In this document: piece by piece, positions 8,886 to 19,649 of the stretch | Layout of the letters: each line of letters opens with the position of its first letter | How positions within the stretch are numbered: position 1 is the stretch's first letter | NCBI GenBank assembly: GCA_937858715.1 | Contig: CALLZY010000065.1 | Location: 1-45,149, forward strand | Reading direction: 5' to 3' | DNA from: an uncultured Chitinophagaceae bacterium | GTDB lineage: Bacteria > Bacteroidota > Bacteroidia > Chitinophagales > Chitinophagaceae | DNA: 45,149 nucleotides | Made by a program: the position numbers and the translations under genes | The notes under the pieces: model-generated | Told to the model about the DNA's origin: nothing | The model's input: the letters and a program-made list of their open reading frames with translations, nothing else | Databases searched by the model: none

Positions 8886-11800
8886 TTAGAATGTTGCGTT
8901 TACACCAAAAATGAAACTCCTGCTTTTCGGATACGCTGAATAATCCAGACCAGGCGTAAGAGGGTTACTTCTTACACTAACTTCTGGATCATAACCAGAA
9001 TAATTAGTTATGATAGCAAGATTATTTCCTGTAAAATAAAACCTCAGTTTGCTCATCTTTAAGCCAATCAATGATTTGACCGGAAGTGTATAACCAACTG
9101 AAAGGTTATTCAACCTTAAGAAAGAACCATCTTCAATTGCCCATGAATGAGGATAAAATGCGCCTGACCCACGAAGTGGCTGCCAGATAGTGGCATTTTT
9201 ATTCAGCTCACTTAAAATTTCTGGAGCGACACCAAATGCCTGGTTGGAAGAGTTGACCCACTGCATTGTCTGTCCATTAGCATTAATTGTCATCCACCTT
9301 CCGTTATTAATATCTAGCATATTTGAATTGGCGGTGTATCCGTTTGTCAATTCTATCTTATTTGCATTGTAAATATCATTGCCAATTGAGAAATTCATGA
9401 AAACACTTAGATCCCATTGCTTATAGGTAAACTGCTGGTTTAAACCGCCAGTACATTTAGGGGTCGGATCTCCGATAATTTTTCTGTCGTTGGTAATATC
9501 AACAACACCATCATTATTCAGATCAACAAATTTGATAGAACCTGGTTGTACTGCTCCAATAATAGAGGCGTTAGACGGAACACCTGGTTTAAGGGTATAA
9601 GCCCCTGTTGACGGGTTATAGTTAAAATCGTCTGTGGTATAGAAACCTGCTGTAACCAAACCATAAATTGAACCTACGGGATACCCGATTTTTTGTATAT
9701 AATCGGTAGGCTGCCCCGATACGCCCCAACTGGCTGCAGGGAAGAAATTATCCTGTCCTATTCCCAGTGCTTCAATCTTATTCTTATTGAACGAAATATT
9801 GAAATTAGCTGTCCAGTTCAAATTATTTCTTTTTCTGAGAAGAACAGCATTAAGTTGTACTTCAACACCCTTGTTTTGAGTTTTTCCGATATTCTGCAAC
9901 TGAGAAGAATATCCAAACGTTGCCGGTATAGGCACATTCAATAACAACTCTTTAGATGAGTTTTTGTACAAGTCAACTGATAAATCAAACCTTCCTTTAA
10001 ACAGGCTTAAATCAAAACCTATATTTCTGTTTACTGTTGACTCCCATTTCAGCGCTTCATTTACAAGTGCATTGGAATAATAAGCGTTAATTGCCTGATT
10101 ATTTATGCCATAATAATAGCGGCCATCGTTGGCGAAAGTTGTCATGAATAAATAATCGTTAATACGGTTATTACCCACTGTTCCAAAACCAGCCCTTATT
10201 TTCAAGTCGTTGATAAACCCTGAATTCTTCAGGAACTTTTCGTTCTTAACTCTCCAGGCAACAGATCCTGCCGGGAAATAGCCCCATTGTTTACCGGGAG
10301 CGAATTTAGAAGCACCATCGGCCCTTACATTAAACGAAAGCAGGTATTTACCCTTAAATGAATAGTTTGCTCTTCCAAAGAAAGAAAGGTTTGTATAACG
10401 GGTCTTCCCCAGTTTGGGATAACCAGTAAACAAAACACCTATAGAAGGAGCCTTGAATGCCGCATCGTAAGAGGTAAATAAAGGAAAGTCCCGGTAGAGG
10501 CTGGAATGACTTTCTGTTCTCAGGTCGTAAGTTTCTTCTCCCACCAGAACATCAAAATCATGAGCACTTTTAAAGCCTTTAACTGAATAGGTAAGCACAT
10601 TTGAATTAGTATATGTTCTTCTGTATGTAGTGTCCAGACCAGCTATTGGTTTCCTTCCTCCTTGTATTACTGCATAAGGTGTGATAGAGTCGTTAAACTG
10701 TAAATCCACAAGGCTGTTATAATCGTATGATGCAGTTGATTTGAAGGTAAGATTCTTCAACAATGTGATGGTTAATGACGCATTAACATTATATGCATTT
10801 GTTGTCTTCTTCCTGTACTCCTGGTTGGCCATTGCAATCGGGTTATACAAGTTCAGACCATTACCAACGTTTGGATCTGCCAATGGGTCAGAATCATCAA
10901 TATCCTGTGCATTAGAAAGATAAGGCCTGTATTTAACCGCATTTCTAAGCCTGTTATACGATGCGCCCTTCGCATCAGACACACCAGCACCATATACATT
11001 CTGCAACGTATAACGGCCGCCAAGACCAACTTTTATCCGGTTAGTGAGTTTATACTCGCCTTTAAGGTTAAACAGGTGACGTTTGTAATTTGAGTTAATC
11101 ACTATCGCTTTATCATTGTTATAAGTATATCCTGCAGTATATGTCAGTTTTTTGTTTCCACCTGAAGCTGTTAAGTTGTGCGTAGTTGTAACACCAGTGC
11201 GTCCAAACACTTCACTTTGCCAGTCAACCGCATCTACATTTCTATAGTTTGCCAGCGTATCCCATGTGGTTCCAAAATTTTTGGCAAAACTGGTACTGTC
11301 TGTTGAACTGCCTCTTGATCTTTCATACTGATAAATCACATAGTCATATGGACTCAGCACATCAAGTTTTTTGGCCAGTTGCTTAACTCCAACAAAACCA
11401 TTATAAGTTAACACCAGCTTGCCCGGCTTTCCGCTTTTTGTAGTAATTACAATAACTCCATTCGCACCTCTTGCGCCATAGATGGCTGTGGCTGCAGCAT
11501 CTTTTAGTACGTCAATAGATTGAATATCCTGCGGCGATATTGTATTCAAAGCATTTTCAACCTGAACACCGTCAACAATGTACAAAGGAGAATTATCGCC
11601 TGTAATAGACATACCGCCACGAACCCTGATACGTACATCAGCATCGGGTGAACCTTCAGAAGTAGTGGCAGTAACGCCGGCAAGTCTTCCGTTTAGAGCT
11701 TCTGCTGCAGAATTAATAGGAATATCCTTCAGGTCTTTTGCACCAACAGACGAAACAGAAGCAAGCAAGTCTTTCCTTCTTACAGTTTGGTAGCCAATCA

Positions 11801-12134
11801 CCACCACATCTTCAATTGTTTTTGCCTCTGCTGTCAGCACCACATCTATTACTGACAGATTACCCGCCTCAGCCTCATAAGCAACATAAGATACACTGGT
11901 AAATACCAACACAGCCGTAGCGCTGTTAACAGAAATCTTAAATTTCCCGTTTGCATCTGTTGTTGTAGCAATCTGAGTGCCTTTGATTGTTACAGTAACC
12001 CCTTGTAATGGTTGTTTGTTTTCAGATGATACAACCGTACCGGTTATTTGCCTGGCCTGTCCATATGTTTTGCTTAATGGAACAAGAGCAAACAAGAAAA
12101 GCAAACAAAGTCCAACAGTTTTTAAATGTCTCAT
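8886..12134 (-). CDS. SusC/RagA TonB-dependent outer-membrane transporter (pectin locus)
   Basis: 1082 residues from the ATG at 12134. An in-frame ATG at 12167 would add 11 residues, but only the downstream start gives a clean signal peptide (MRHLKTVGLCLLFLFALVPL), so it is preferred. Order: signal peptide; carboxypeptidase-regulatory-like domain (ITGTVVSSENKQPLQGVTV, about 30-105); an EDVVVIGYQ segment where SusC proteins usually have GYGTQ; plug domain with IRVRGGMSITGDNSPLYIVDGV and ATAIYGARGANGVIVITTK; then a large beta-barrel ending in an aromatic residue (FIFGVNATF). It imports oligosaccharides in a TonB-dependent way together with the SusD lid encoded next. First gene of the pectin operon and divergent from lacI1. 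Confidence 0.96.
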   Translation of the reverse strand: MRHLKTVGLCLLFLFALVPLSKTYGQARQITGTVVSSENKQPLQGVTVTIKGTQIATTTDANGKFKISVNSATAVLVFTSVSYVAYEAEAGNLSVIDVVLTAEAKTIEDVVVIGYQTVRRKDLLASVSSVGAKDLKDIPINSAAEALNGRLAGVTATTSEGSPDADVRIRVRGGMSITGDNSPLYIVDGVQVENALNTISPQDIQSIDVLKDAAATAIYGARGANGVIVITTKSGKPGKLVLTYNGFVGVKQLAKKLDVLSPYDYVIYQYERSRGSSTDSTSFAKNFGTTWDTLANYRNVDAVDWQSEVFGRTGVTTTHNLTASGGNKKLTYTAGYTYNNDKAIVINSNYKRHLFNLKGEYKLTNRIKVGLGGRYTLQNVYGAGVSDAKGASYNRLRNAVKYRPYLSNAQDIDDSDPLADPNVGNGLNLYNPIAMANQEYRKKTTNAYNVNASLTITLLKNLTFKSTASYDYNSLVDLQFNDSITPYAVIQGGRKPIAGLDTTYRRTYTNSNVLTYSVKGFKSAHDFDVLVGEETYDLRTESHSSLYRDFPLFTSYDAAFKAPSIGVLFTGYPKLGKTRYTNLSFFGRANYSFKGKYLLSFNVRADGASKFAPGKQWGYFPAGSVAWRVKNEKFLKNSGFINDLKIRAGFGTVGNNRINDYLFMTTFANDGRYYYGINNQAINAYYSNALVNEALKWESTVNRNIGFDLSLFKGRFDLSVDLYKNSSKELLLNVPIPATFGYSSQLQNIGKTQNKGVEVQLNAVLLRKRNNLNWTANFNISFNKNKIEALGIGQDNFFPAASWGVSGQPTDYIQKIGYPVGSIYGLVTAGFYTTDDFNYNPSTGAYTLKPGVPSNASIIGAVQPGSIKFVDLNNDGVVDITNDRKIIGDPTPKCTGGLNQQFTYKQWDLSVFMNFSIGNDIYNANKIELTNGYTANSNMLDINNGRWMTINANGQTMQWVNSSNQAFGVAPEILSELNKNATIWQPLRGSGAFYPHSWAIEDGSFLRLNNLSVGYTLPVKSLIGLKMSKLRFYFTGNNLAIITNYSGYDPEVSVRSNPLTPGLDYSAYPKSRSFIFGVNATF

Positions 12135-12590
12135 TGTTATAATTTTTTTCAAGAAAATGTAGTACACGGAAAATTGCCTGGTGCAGGCGAAAGATAAATA
12201 CCGGAGAATTTAATAAACAGACATCCCCTGAAGCAAAATCTCTGTTCCAAACAAAGTATTCTTTTCATTTCAGCAAGCAGTTTTCTTTATAGCAACTCAG
12301 GATAACTCAAAAAGCTATCCGTTTGCCACCACAAGACTACACAGAAGTTTTTTATAACACATTGATTTATACATATTTTTTTACGCAATCGTTCCCGAAA
12401 AAAATTGTACTGACATCCCTTTATATCTTCAGCCCAACCCCTCTTTTAATATCTTTCAATACATGTTTTCTGATGCAGCATTTCTTTGATTAAAACAGTC
12501 TTTGCAACGACTACTGATAAGTGCCGGGCAATAGTGATTATCAATGTATAATCGGTAACTTTACCACTTCAAAAACCACCATTCCGGTAA
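12135..12590. promoter_or_regulatory. Divergent regulatory region between susC1 and lacI1
   Basis: This 456-bp AT-rich region holds no convincing gene. It should contain the promoters of susC1 (leftward) and lacI1 (rightward). A near-consensus -7 element for susC1 lies on the minus strand at 12189-12196 (TATCTTTC against TAnnTTTG), but I see no good -33 partner. A 6-bp inverted repeat at 12536-12553 lies 38 bp before the lacI1 ATG. I found no exact copy of the AACCGATT operator core seen at the lacI2 locus; the nearest CpG-centred sequences are AATCGTT at about 12388 and AATCGGTAA at 12551. Confidence 0.6.
12536..12553. repeat. Short inverted repeat upstream of lacI1, possible operator
   Basis: GATTAT (12536-12541), a 6-bp spacer, then ATAATC (12548-12553) form a perfect 6-bp inverted repeat 38 bp upstream of the lacI1 start. 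The position suits autoregulation. It lacks the central CpG usual for LacI-family operators, and a 6-bp repeat in AT-rich DNA can arise by chance. Confidence 0.3.
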
Positions 12591-13616
12591 ATGAAATTTG
12601 AGGCTGCTACTATAAAAGATATTGCTAAGGCACTGGGGCTTTCTACTTCCACCGTTTCCAGGGCACTGAGAGACAGCCATGAAATAAGTCCTGAAACCAA
12701 GAAGCTGGTGCTGGAATATGCCGAAAAAATTAACTATCACCCCAACCCAATAGCCCTAAGCCTTAAAGAAAGGAGAAGCCGCACCATTGGTGTTCTTGTG
12801 TGCGAAATTGCCAACAGTTTCTTTTCACAGGTCATTAATGGCATTGAATCAATTGCTTACAAAAGCGGATATAATGTAATCATTGCCCAAAGCAGGGAGT
12901 CGTTCGACAGGGAAATACTCAACCTGCAATACCTTACATCAAGATCAGTTGACGGATTAATCATCTCCGTTTCAACTGAAACAACCGACTTCAGTTATCT
13001 GAAAGATTTGCACCAAAAAGGAATGCCAATTGTTTTTTTCGACAGGATAGTGAGTGAAATAGATACCCATAAAGTAATTGCAGATAATTATGCCGGTGCT
13101 TACAACGCAACCACTCAGCTGATTAAAAGTGGTTATAAAAGAATTGCTGCCATTTCAAATCCAGAAATGCTGTCCATATCAAAAGAAAGACTTGCGGGAT
13201 ACAGAAAAGCACTGGCTGATAATGGCATAGAAGCCGACGAAGCACTGATAAAATACTGTAAACATGGTGGCATGATTGGAGACGAAGTAAATATTGTTCT
13301 TCTTGAATTGCTTGGCCAATCTCAAAAACCAGATGCAATTTTTACCACCTCGGATAAGCTGACTACCGGTTGCCTGCGCATCTTAAAAGAAAACGGCATT
13401 TCTGTTCCGGGTGATATTGGACTTCTCGGTTTTTCAAACAATGATTTGACTGAGTTATTCGACCCGGCTTTATCCGTTATTAAACAACCTGCCTTTGAAA
13501 TGGGAGAAATCGCTATTGGCTATCTGCTGCAACTAATAGAAAGCAAGCACCCTGTTACCGACTTTGAAACCAAAGTGCTGCCCACAGAACTATTTATCAG
13601 AAATTCCACTAAATAA
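12591..13616 (+). CDS. LacI/PurR-family transcriptional regulator 1
   Basis: A 341-residue protein. The N-terminal helix-turn-helix is IKDIAKALGLSTSTVSRAL (about residues 8-26), followed by the hinge region YHPNPIALSLKERRSRTIGV and a periplasmic-binding-protein-like effector domain (about 62-335; IGVLVCEIANSFFSQVINGIE, FDRIV, GLLGFSNNDL). It is divergent from susC1, and its 3' end converges on the GH43 gene with 11 bp between stops. It probably represses the pectin susC1 operon and perhaps the xylose operon; the effector sugar is unknown. It is a paralogue of the regulator at 28368-29411. Confidence 0.95.
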   Translation: MKFEAATIKDIAKALGLSTSTVSRALRDSHEISPETKKLVLEYAEKINYHPNPIALSLKERRSRTIGVLVCEIANSFFSQVINGIESIAYKSGYNVIIAQSRESFDREILNLQYLTSRSVDGLIISVSTETTDFSYLKDLHQKGMPIVFFDRIVSEIDTHKVIADNYAGAYNATTQLIKSGYKRIAAISNPEMLSISKERLAGYRKALADNGIEADEALIKYCKHGGMIGDEVNIVLLELLGQSQKPDAIFTTSDKLTTGCLRILKENGISVPGDIGLLGFSNNDLTELFDPALSVIKQPAFEMGEIAIGYLLQLIESKHPVTDFETKVLPTELFIRNSTK

Positions 13617-13627
13617 CAGTTTCACAA

Positions 13628-15319
13628 TCACTTTTTGTAAACTTCATCGTTGCTCCTGCTTTCAAACCAGTTGAACATCGCAGCATTTTCTGATTGTTTT
13701 CCTGTTGATGTTGCATACATGGCATACATACAGCCCACAAAACCACCCGCCTCTTTTGTGCTTAGAAACTTTGCATCAGCATGAAGCAGCAGCGGTTTCC
13801 ATTTATTTTTCTTGACGGCATAAAAAAAGGAGTATGTGCTTCCATTTGCTTCTGCTTTCAGAAACAGGTCCTTTGCTTTTTTACTTATTACTTCCTGCGA
13901 AGCCAGTAATTCCGGTGCCGCCCCGGCCTTTTTATTTCCCGGACCTTTATACAACTGCACCACTTCTTTTCCTTCCTGCATTGATTTACACAGAAAATAA
14001 TAGTGGTTTTCATTCTCAAAAACAAGCAACCCGGCTTTCTCGTTTTCTGCTTTCGGATAAAACTGCATTGCTGTGGCTGCATATCCTTTTTGGTGCGATT
14101 GCCTGAAACCCACGAAAGAAGGGTTCCCCTTGCCCTGAATGGTCTGAGGTTGCAGGTTTATTGAAAGCGTCCCTTTTTTATTTACAAGACTGTACCAATT
14201 ATTCCTCACTGTTCTGAGAAAACTATACCTCATATCCAGGGTGCTGTTTTCAAATTCATCCCTGAAAAGAAAATTGCCGTTAAGTTTTTCAGCATTCTTA
14301 TCAGCTGCTGCATTTAAAGGATAAGAGTATTTTACTTCATCTCCACCAAGGCTGACAACCGGCCAGCCGTCTTTCCATTCAACCGGGGCCATAAAGGTTT
14401 CCCTTCCCGTATTATAATAATCTCCTTCGTACGGCCTGCATCCCAAAAATACAGTCCACCAGTTACCATTTTTATCTTCAACAAAATCAGCATGGCCTGT
14501 TGAAGTAACCGGATTTGGCCTTTCTGCGTTGAGATGGCGTTGTGTAAGTATTGGATTTTTTTCGTAAGAAACATATGGCCCTTCAACCTGCCTGCTTCTG
14601 AACACCACTTCGGAATGGTTATACTCGGTGCCGCCTTCGGCAGCAATCAGATAATACCATCCGTCTTTTTTAAACAGATGCGGCCCTTCTATCCAGATGG
14701 GTTTTTTAGTAATGTCTGTTCCGCCATTAACCAAAATTTTTTGTTCGCCTTTTACCTTCAGTTCATTACTATCAAATTCATATAAACGAATGGTGCAATG
14801 CCCTTCGTACAGCGGGATATTATTTGGCGGCTTACTGTTATAAACGAGATATACTTTCCCGTCTGGATCAAAAAAAAGAGAAGGATCAATTCCATCAACT
14901 TCGGGTAAAGAAACGGGATTGCTCCATGGCCCCTTAGGATTTTTTGCAGTAACAATAAAATTTCCAATCTTACCAATGTTGGTGCACACCACATAAAAAA
15001 CGCCATTATGATACCTGATGGTTGGAGCATATAAACCGGTATAAGTTACAGCCAATCCGTCAAGGTCAAGCTGTTCCGGCCTGTCTAAAACATAACCTAT
15101 CTGTTTCCAGTTGAGTAAATCCCTGCTATAAAAAATGGGCAGGCCCGGGTAATATGTAAAAGTTGAATTAATAAGATAATAACCATCATCAGCCCTGCAT
15201 ATAGAAGGATCGGGATAAAAGCCGGAAAGAACAGGATTAGTAAATGATTGTGCCAAAACGGATGTATTGGCAATAGACAGTAAAAAAGCTGACAAAATCA
15301 GCTTCTTAATCTTTATCAT
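13628..15319 (-). CDS. Exported GH43 beta-xylosidase / alpha-L-arabinofuranosidase
   Basis: A 563-residue protein with a signal peptide (about 1-23). The five-bladed propeller begins at NPVLSGFYPDPS; the three GH43 catalytic carboxylates are Asp37 (YPDPS, base), Asp145 (DGIDPS, pKa modulator) and Glu211 (WIEGPH, acid). From about residue 345 a beta-sandwich domain (FRDEFENSTLDMRYSFLRT onward) fits the concanavalin-like C-terminal domain of GH43 xylosidases. It removes xylose or arabinose from xylo- or arabino-oligosaccharides in the periplasm. Last gene of the xylB-xylA-symporter-uxuA operon, 14 bp after uxuA. Xylosidase versus arabinofuranosidase specificity cannot be decided here. Confidence 0.9.
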   Translation of the reverse strand: MIKIKKLILSAFLLSIANTSVLAQSFTNPVLSGFYPDPSICRADDGYYLINSTFTYYPGLPIFYSRDLLNWKQIGYVLDRPEQLDLDGLAVTYTGLYAPTIRYHNGVFYVVCTNIGKIGNFIVTAKNPKGPWSNPVSLPEVDGIDPSLFFDPDGKVYLVYNSKPPNNIPLYEGHCTIRLYEFDSNELKVKGEQKILVNGGTDITKKPIWIEGPHLFKKDGWYYLIAAEGGTEYNHSEVVFRSRQVEGPYVSYEKNPILTQRHLNAERPNPVTSTGHADFVEDKNGNWWTVFLGCRPYEGDYYNTGRETFMAPVEWKDGWPVVSLGGDEVKYSYPLNAAADKNAEKLNGNFLFRDEFENSTLDMRYSFLRTVRNNWYSLVNKKGTLSINLQPQTIQGKGNPSFVGFRQSHQKGYAATAMQFYPKAENEKAGLLVFENENHYYFLCKSMQEGKEVVQLYKGPGNKKAGAAPELLASQEVISKKAKDLFLKAEANGSTYSFFYAVKKNKWKPLLLHADAKFLSTKEAGGFVGCMYAMYATSTGKQSENAAMFNWFESRSNDEVYKK

Positions 15320-15333
15320 GATAATCTGAATTT

Positions 15334-16497
15334 CTAAATACTTCTGCTTATGGCATATTCTACGCCACGCAGTTCAGCAAGACCTCTTAACCTGCCAATA
15401 GCAGAGTAGCCGGGGTATGTTTTCTTCTTTAAATCGTCCAGCATCTGGTGGCCATGGTCGGGCCGCATGGGGATTGAAACATTCCTTCTCCTTTGCAGCA
15501 ATACCACTTCTTTTATCACTTCATACATATCCGTATCGCCGCCAAGATGGTCTGCCTCAAAGAAATTACCTTCTTCGTCCCGCTTTGTATTTCGCAGGTG
15601 AAGAAAATGTACATTATCACCAAACTTCCGAAGCATCTTCACAATATCATTATCAGCCCTGGCACCATAAGAACCGGTACAAAAACACAAGCCATTTGCC
15701 GGTGAAGGGACAGCATTCAGCAAATCAGCAGCATCCTGTTCTGTACTTACAATCCGGGGCAGACCAAGAACGGGGTACGGCGGATCGTCAGGATGAATGG
15801 CCATTGCCACACCACATTCTTCAGCCACCGGCACCACCTGCTGCAGAAAATAGAACAGGTGTTGTTTAAGTTTAGCGGTATCAATGCCTTCATACTTTTT
15901 CAACTCGCCCAGTACAATTTCAGGGGTGAAGGCATCATCGCTTCCCGGCAGGCCCAGCATCATGTTTGAAAAAAGATATTTCTTTTTCCCTTCAGTCATC
16001 TGTTCAAAATGCTGTTTGGCTTTACTCAACTCTTCAGATGAATATTCCTTTTCAGCCCCCGGTCTTCCCAAAAGGTATAAATCGAACACCAGGTAATCGA
16101 GCCGGTTAAAGTAAAGGGCTTTGCTGCCATCGGTCATCTCGTAAGAAATATCAGTACGAAGCCAGTCGAGTACAGGCATAAAATTATAGGTAACCACTTT
16201 TAGTCCGCAGGCAGCCGCATTACGAAGGCTTTGCTTATAATCTTCTATATGCTGCAGATAATTGCCTGTCTGCCGTTTAATATCATCACTTACCGGCAGG
16301 CTTTCTATCACCGTCCAGGTCATCCCGGTGGCTTCAATCATTACTTTTCGCTTGTTGATTTCATCAACCGGCCACACCTCGCCTACGGGGATGTGATGAA
16401 GGGCGGTAACCACTCCATCACATCCGGCCTGGCGTATATCGGATAAACTTACCGCATCATGCGGGCCGTACCACCTCATTGTCTGGTGCATCAACAT
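15334..16497 (-). CDS. uxuA: Mannonate dehydratase
   Basis: 387 residues, close to the usual length of UxuA. The N-terminus [34 protein letters not shown] region and the later [19 protein letters not shown] and FLHLRNTKR blocks carry the metal-binding His and Cys residues of this family. It dehydrates D-mannonate to 2-keto-3-deoxy-gluconate (EC 4.2.1.8) in the cytoplasm, the glucuronate branch of hexuronate catabolism, which fits (methyl)glucuronic acid released by GH67. Two nearby Met codons (residues 3 and 7) are alternative starts. It lies 26 bp after the symporter gene. Uronate isomerase and fructuronate reductase are not in the window. Confidence 0.95.
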   Translation of the reverse strand: MLMHQTMRWYGPHDAVSLSDIRQAGCDGVVTALHHIPVGEVWPVDEINKRKVMIEATGMTWTVIESLPVSDDIKRQTGNYLQHIEDYKQSLRNAAACGLKVVTYNFMPVLDWLRTDISYEMTDGSKALYFNRLDYLVFDLYLLGRPGAEKEYSSEELSKAKQHFEQMTEGKKKYLFSNMMLGLPGSDDAFTPEIVLGELKKYEGIDTAKLKQHLFYFLQQVVPVAEECGVAMAIHPDDPPYPVLGLPRIVSTEQDAADLLNAVPSPANGLCFCTGSYGARADNDIVKMLRKFGDNVHFLHLRNTKRDEEGNFFEADHLGGDTDMYEVIKEVVLLQRRRNVSIPMRPDHGHQMLDDLKKKTYPGYSAIGRLRGLAELRGVEYAISRSI

Positions 16498-16523
16498 AGT
16501 AGTGTGCTGTTATCTTTTTAATA

Positions 16524-18272
16524 CTATCCTGTGAAATAAGAATAGATTGCAATGATTAATAAGATCATCAATACTGAAAGTGCCACATCTTTCCAGTTCC
16601 ATGATGCCCTGTTTTCCATACGGTCCTGTTCAGACAATGTGGAGAACGTAAGTCCGCTGATTCTTTCATAAGCCGGTGCTTTTGTAGCATAGCTTACACC
16701 GATAAATACAAGTATGCAGACAATAGTTATCAGCAAACTGTAATACTGGAAGAAGATATTATTCACCACCCAAAGGAATGATCCTTCCGTATAAGCAGTT
16801 CCTCCCAGTTTAACTGGGGTGTCCACTATCAGGCGGAATAAGCCCATAGCAAAACCGGTTAACAATGTTGCCAGACAACCAGGACCATTAAGCCGTTTCA
16901 TAAATACCCCAAAGAAGAATACAACGAAAATAGGCGGGGCCAGGTAAGCCTGTATCCCCTGCAGATAATCATATAATCCTTTGGCGCCTTGTATAACAGG
17001 TATCCAAAGCAAACCAATAATTACCATTACTACAGTTGCAATGCGCCCTACCCTTACCAGTTTCTCCTGCGATGCTTTAGGTCTCAGCTTTGAATAGAAA
17101 TCCATTGTGAACAATGACGATGACGCATTAAACACACCTGCCAAAGCACTCATCAATGCGGCCAGTAACCCTGCTACAACAATACCCCTGACACCCACAG
17201 GTAATACATGCGTCACTAACATTGCGAATGAGCCCTGTGCTGCTTCACGGTTCACTGTTCCATCTGCATTCATTAAACGTTCTTGTATATCAGCATTCAA
17301 CCCGGTTTTTGCCAACGCAAAACATATCATTCCGGGAATGATGAACAGAAAAACAGGAGTAAGTTTTAAGAACCCGGCAAAAATAGATCCACGCCTTGCC
17401 TGCTTATCGTCACGGGCACCTAAAATACGTTGTACTATATACTGGTCGGTACACCAATACCATAAACCAATAATAGGGGCACAAAACAGCATAGCCGGCC
17501 ATGGATACTTGTCATTAAAGTACCATGCCTGTCTTCCAGCTTCTTTTACGGGAGCCCATGTGCTTTCGACACCTTCGGGCACTACAGGTTTCCATAAATT
17601 GAACATATCGGACCCACAAACTTCTCTTAATTTATCCCATCCGCCCAACGCTTTTAATCCAAAATAGGTAACGAGCAAGGCACCAATGATCTTTACAAAT
17701 GTTTGAAGTGTTTCCGTGTAAACAACTGCCCTTAACCCTCCAATAATGGTGTAAACACCGGTTAAAATAATAAGCAGGATAGAACCGATCCAGAATGAAT
17801 CCATACCCATGAAGTTTATATCCGGCAATAATGCACGGAATACAACTCCACCAGCAAAAATGCCAACGGCAATCTTGGTAAGAATGTATGCAAAAAGGGA
17901 AATAAGCGACAGGACTGTTCTTGCCTGAGGCGTAAACCTCTTTTCCAAAAACTCAGGCATGGTAAACACTTTCGAACGCATAAAAAAAGGCCCCATAACC
18001 CAGCCCAACACTAACAGACACCATGCATGTAATTCATAATGTGCCAAGGCCACACCGTCAGTAGCGCCAGAGCCGGCAAGCCCAACCAAATGCTCAGAAC
18101 CAATATTGGAAGCGAAAATGGAAGCTCCAACAATAAACCAGCCTAAGTGACGGCCCGCAAGAAAATAATCATCCGGAGAATCTTTGTCTTTCTTTTTTAC
18201 TGCCCACCATGAAACACCTGCAATAACTGCAAAATAAAATAAAATGATGGCCCAGTCAATCCATGTAAGCAT
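16524..18272 (-). CDS. Sodium:solute symporter (SSS family, SGLT-like), probable xylose transporter
   Basis: A 582-residue inner-membrane protein with about 14 hydrophobic segments. Family blocks: DDYFLAGRHLGWFIVGASIFASNIGSEHLVGLAGSGA near the N-terminus, YTIIGGLRAVVYTETLQ, and LLAALMSALAGVFNASSSLFTMDFY in the middle. This places it with Na+/sugar SGLT-type carriers. Position between xylA (30 bp upstream) and uxuA makes a released monosaccharide, most simply xylose, the likely substrate; a uronate is possible. Confidence 0.93.
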   Translation of the reverse strand: MLTWIDWAIILFYFAVIAGVSWWAVKKKDKDSPDDYFLAGRHLGWFIVGASIFASNIGSEHLVGLAGSGATDGVALAHYELHAWCLLVLGWVMGPFFMRSKVFTMPEFLEKRFTPQARTVLSLISLFAYILTKIAVGIFAGGVVFRALLPDINFMGMDSFWIGSILLIILTGVYTIIGGLRAVVYTETLQTFVKIIGALLVTYFGLKALGGWDKLREVCGSDMFNLWKPVVPEGVESTWAPVKEAGRQAWYFNDKYPWPAMLFCAPIIGLWYWCTDQYIVQRILGARDDKQARRGSIFAGFLKLTPVFLFIIPGMICFALAKTGLNADIQERLMNADGTVNREAAQGSFAMLVTHVLPVGVRGIVVAGLLAALMSALAGVFNASSSLFTMDFYSKLRPKASQEKLVRVGRIATVVMVIIGLLWIPVIQGAKGLYDYLQGIQAYLAPPIFVVFFFGVFMKRLNGPGCLATLLTGFAMGLFRLIVDTPVKLGGTAYTEGSFLWVVNNIFFQYYSLLITIVCILVFIGVSYATKAPAYERISGLTFSTLSEQDRMENRASWNWKDVALSVLMILLIIAIYSYFTG

Positions 18273-18302
18273 AGCAACCTGTTTTGGTTTAAAAGATAAT
18301 TT

Positions 18303-19631
18303 TTAGATATACCTGTTAATAATATTCTCGAGGTATTCCTGCTTACCGCTTCTTACAGCCGGTTCGCCGTTTTCAATGGCATAAGACCTCAAGTCTTCCA
18401 AAGATAATTGCCCGGTTTCAAAGGCCCTTCCTGTACTGTCATTAAAGGAGGAGTATCTGTCTGCCCTGATTTTTTTGTAATCAGATTTCTGCAAAATATC
18501 ATCAGCAATAACCAAAGCCCTTGCAAAAGCATCCATTCCTCCGACATGAGCATAGAATAAATCTTCGGGGTCGGTGCTGTTGCGGCGGATTTTTGCATCG
18601 AAATTGATGCCGCCACCTTTGAACCCACCAGCTTCCAGTATTACAAGCATAGCTTCTGCCAGTTCATTAATATTATTAGGAAACTGGTCAGTATCCCAGC
18701 CATTTTGATAGTCGCCGCGGTTTGCATCCATACTGCCAAGCAGTCCTGCATCGGCAGCCACCTGTAGTTCATGTGTAAATGTGTGGCCAGCCAGTGTGGC
18801 ATGGTTTACTTCTATGTTCAGGCTGAAATCATCCAGCAAATCGTATTGACGTAAAAAGCCAATTACAGTTTCGCAGTCGTAATCGTATTGATGCTTGCTG
18901 GGCTCACAGGGCTTAGGTTCAATAAAAAATTTTCCTTTAAAGCCATTCTTTCTGGCATAATCTCTCGCCATGTGCAGGAAGCGGGCAAGATGTTCTTTCT
19001 CCCGTTTCATATCTGTGTTCAGCAGGCTCATATACCCTTCACGGCCACCCCAGAAAACATAATTCTCACCTCCCAGTGCAATCGTTGCATCTAATGCAGC
19101 CTTTACCTGTGCTCCGGCATGTGCCAGCACATGAAAATCAGGGTTAGTAGAAGCTCCATTCATATACCTTATGTTGGAAAACAGGTTGGCTGTTCCCCAT
19201 AATAGCTTTACGCCGCTGTCAGCCTGCTTGGCCGCCAGGTAATCAGTCATCGTTTTTAATCTTCTGTCGTTTTCTTTCACGTCATTGGTATAGTCCACCA
19301 CATCCACATCATGGAAGCAATAGTAAGGCAATCCCATTTTTGTAATAAACTCAAAGGCTGCATCTGCTTTATCTTTTGCCTTTTCAATCGGATCACTTTT
19401 TTCATCCCACGGAAAGATATGTGTAGCTTCTCCAAACGGATCGGCACCGCTACCGTTAAAACTGTGCCAGTAGGCACAGGCAAACCTGAAATGCTCTTTC
19501 ATGCTTTTGCCTGCTATCATTTCGCTTTCATTATACCAACGAAAGGCTAATGGGTTATGTGACTGATGACCTTCAAACTGAATTTTACCAATACCCTTAA
19601 AATACTCCCTGTTTCCTAGTACGATTGACAT
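18303..19631 (-). CDS. xylA: Xylose isomerase
   Basis: 442 residues, the normal length for the larger class of xylose isomerases. Conserved blocks: YCFHDVDV (catalytic His and Asp), [37 protein letters not shown] (metal-binding Glu), [18 protein letters not shown] and MDANRGD. It converts D-xylose to D-xylulose in the cytoplasm (EC 5.3.1.5), with divalent metal. It is 18 bp downstream of xylB and 30 bp upstream of the sugar symporter. Confidence 0.98.
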   Translation of the reverse strand: MSIVLGNREYFKGIGKIQFEGHQSHNPLAFRWYNESEMIAGKSMKEHFRFACAYWHSFNGSGADPFGEATHIFPWDEKSDPIEKAKDKADAAFEFITKMGLPYYCFHDVDVVDYTNDVKENDRRLKTMTDYLAAKQADSGVKLLWGTANLFSNIRYMNGASTNPDFHVLAHAGAQVKAALDATIALGGENYVFWGGREGYMSLLNTDMKREKEHLARFLHMARDYARKNGFKGKFFIEPKPCEPSKHQYDYDCETVIGFLRQYDLLDDFSLNIEVNHATLAGHTFTHELQVAADAGLLGSMDANRGDYQNGWDTDQFPNNINELAEAMLVILEAGGFKGGGINFDAKIRRNSTDPEDLFYAHVGGMDAFARALVIADDILQKSDYKKIRADRYSSFNDSTGRAFETGQLSLEDLRSYAIENGEPAVRSGKQEYLENIINRYI

Positions 19632-19649
19632 AATTGTATATTTAAAATT

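Noticed and set aside
12384-12396. CpG-centred GCAATCGTTCC in the susC1-lacI1 gap as an operator for regulator 1
   Set aside because: Symmetry is poor and there is no second copy to support it.
17107-17667. A 186-codon plus-strand frame
   Set aside because: It is antisense to the symporter gene and has no recognisable domain.
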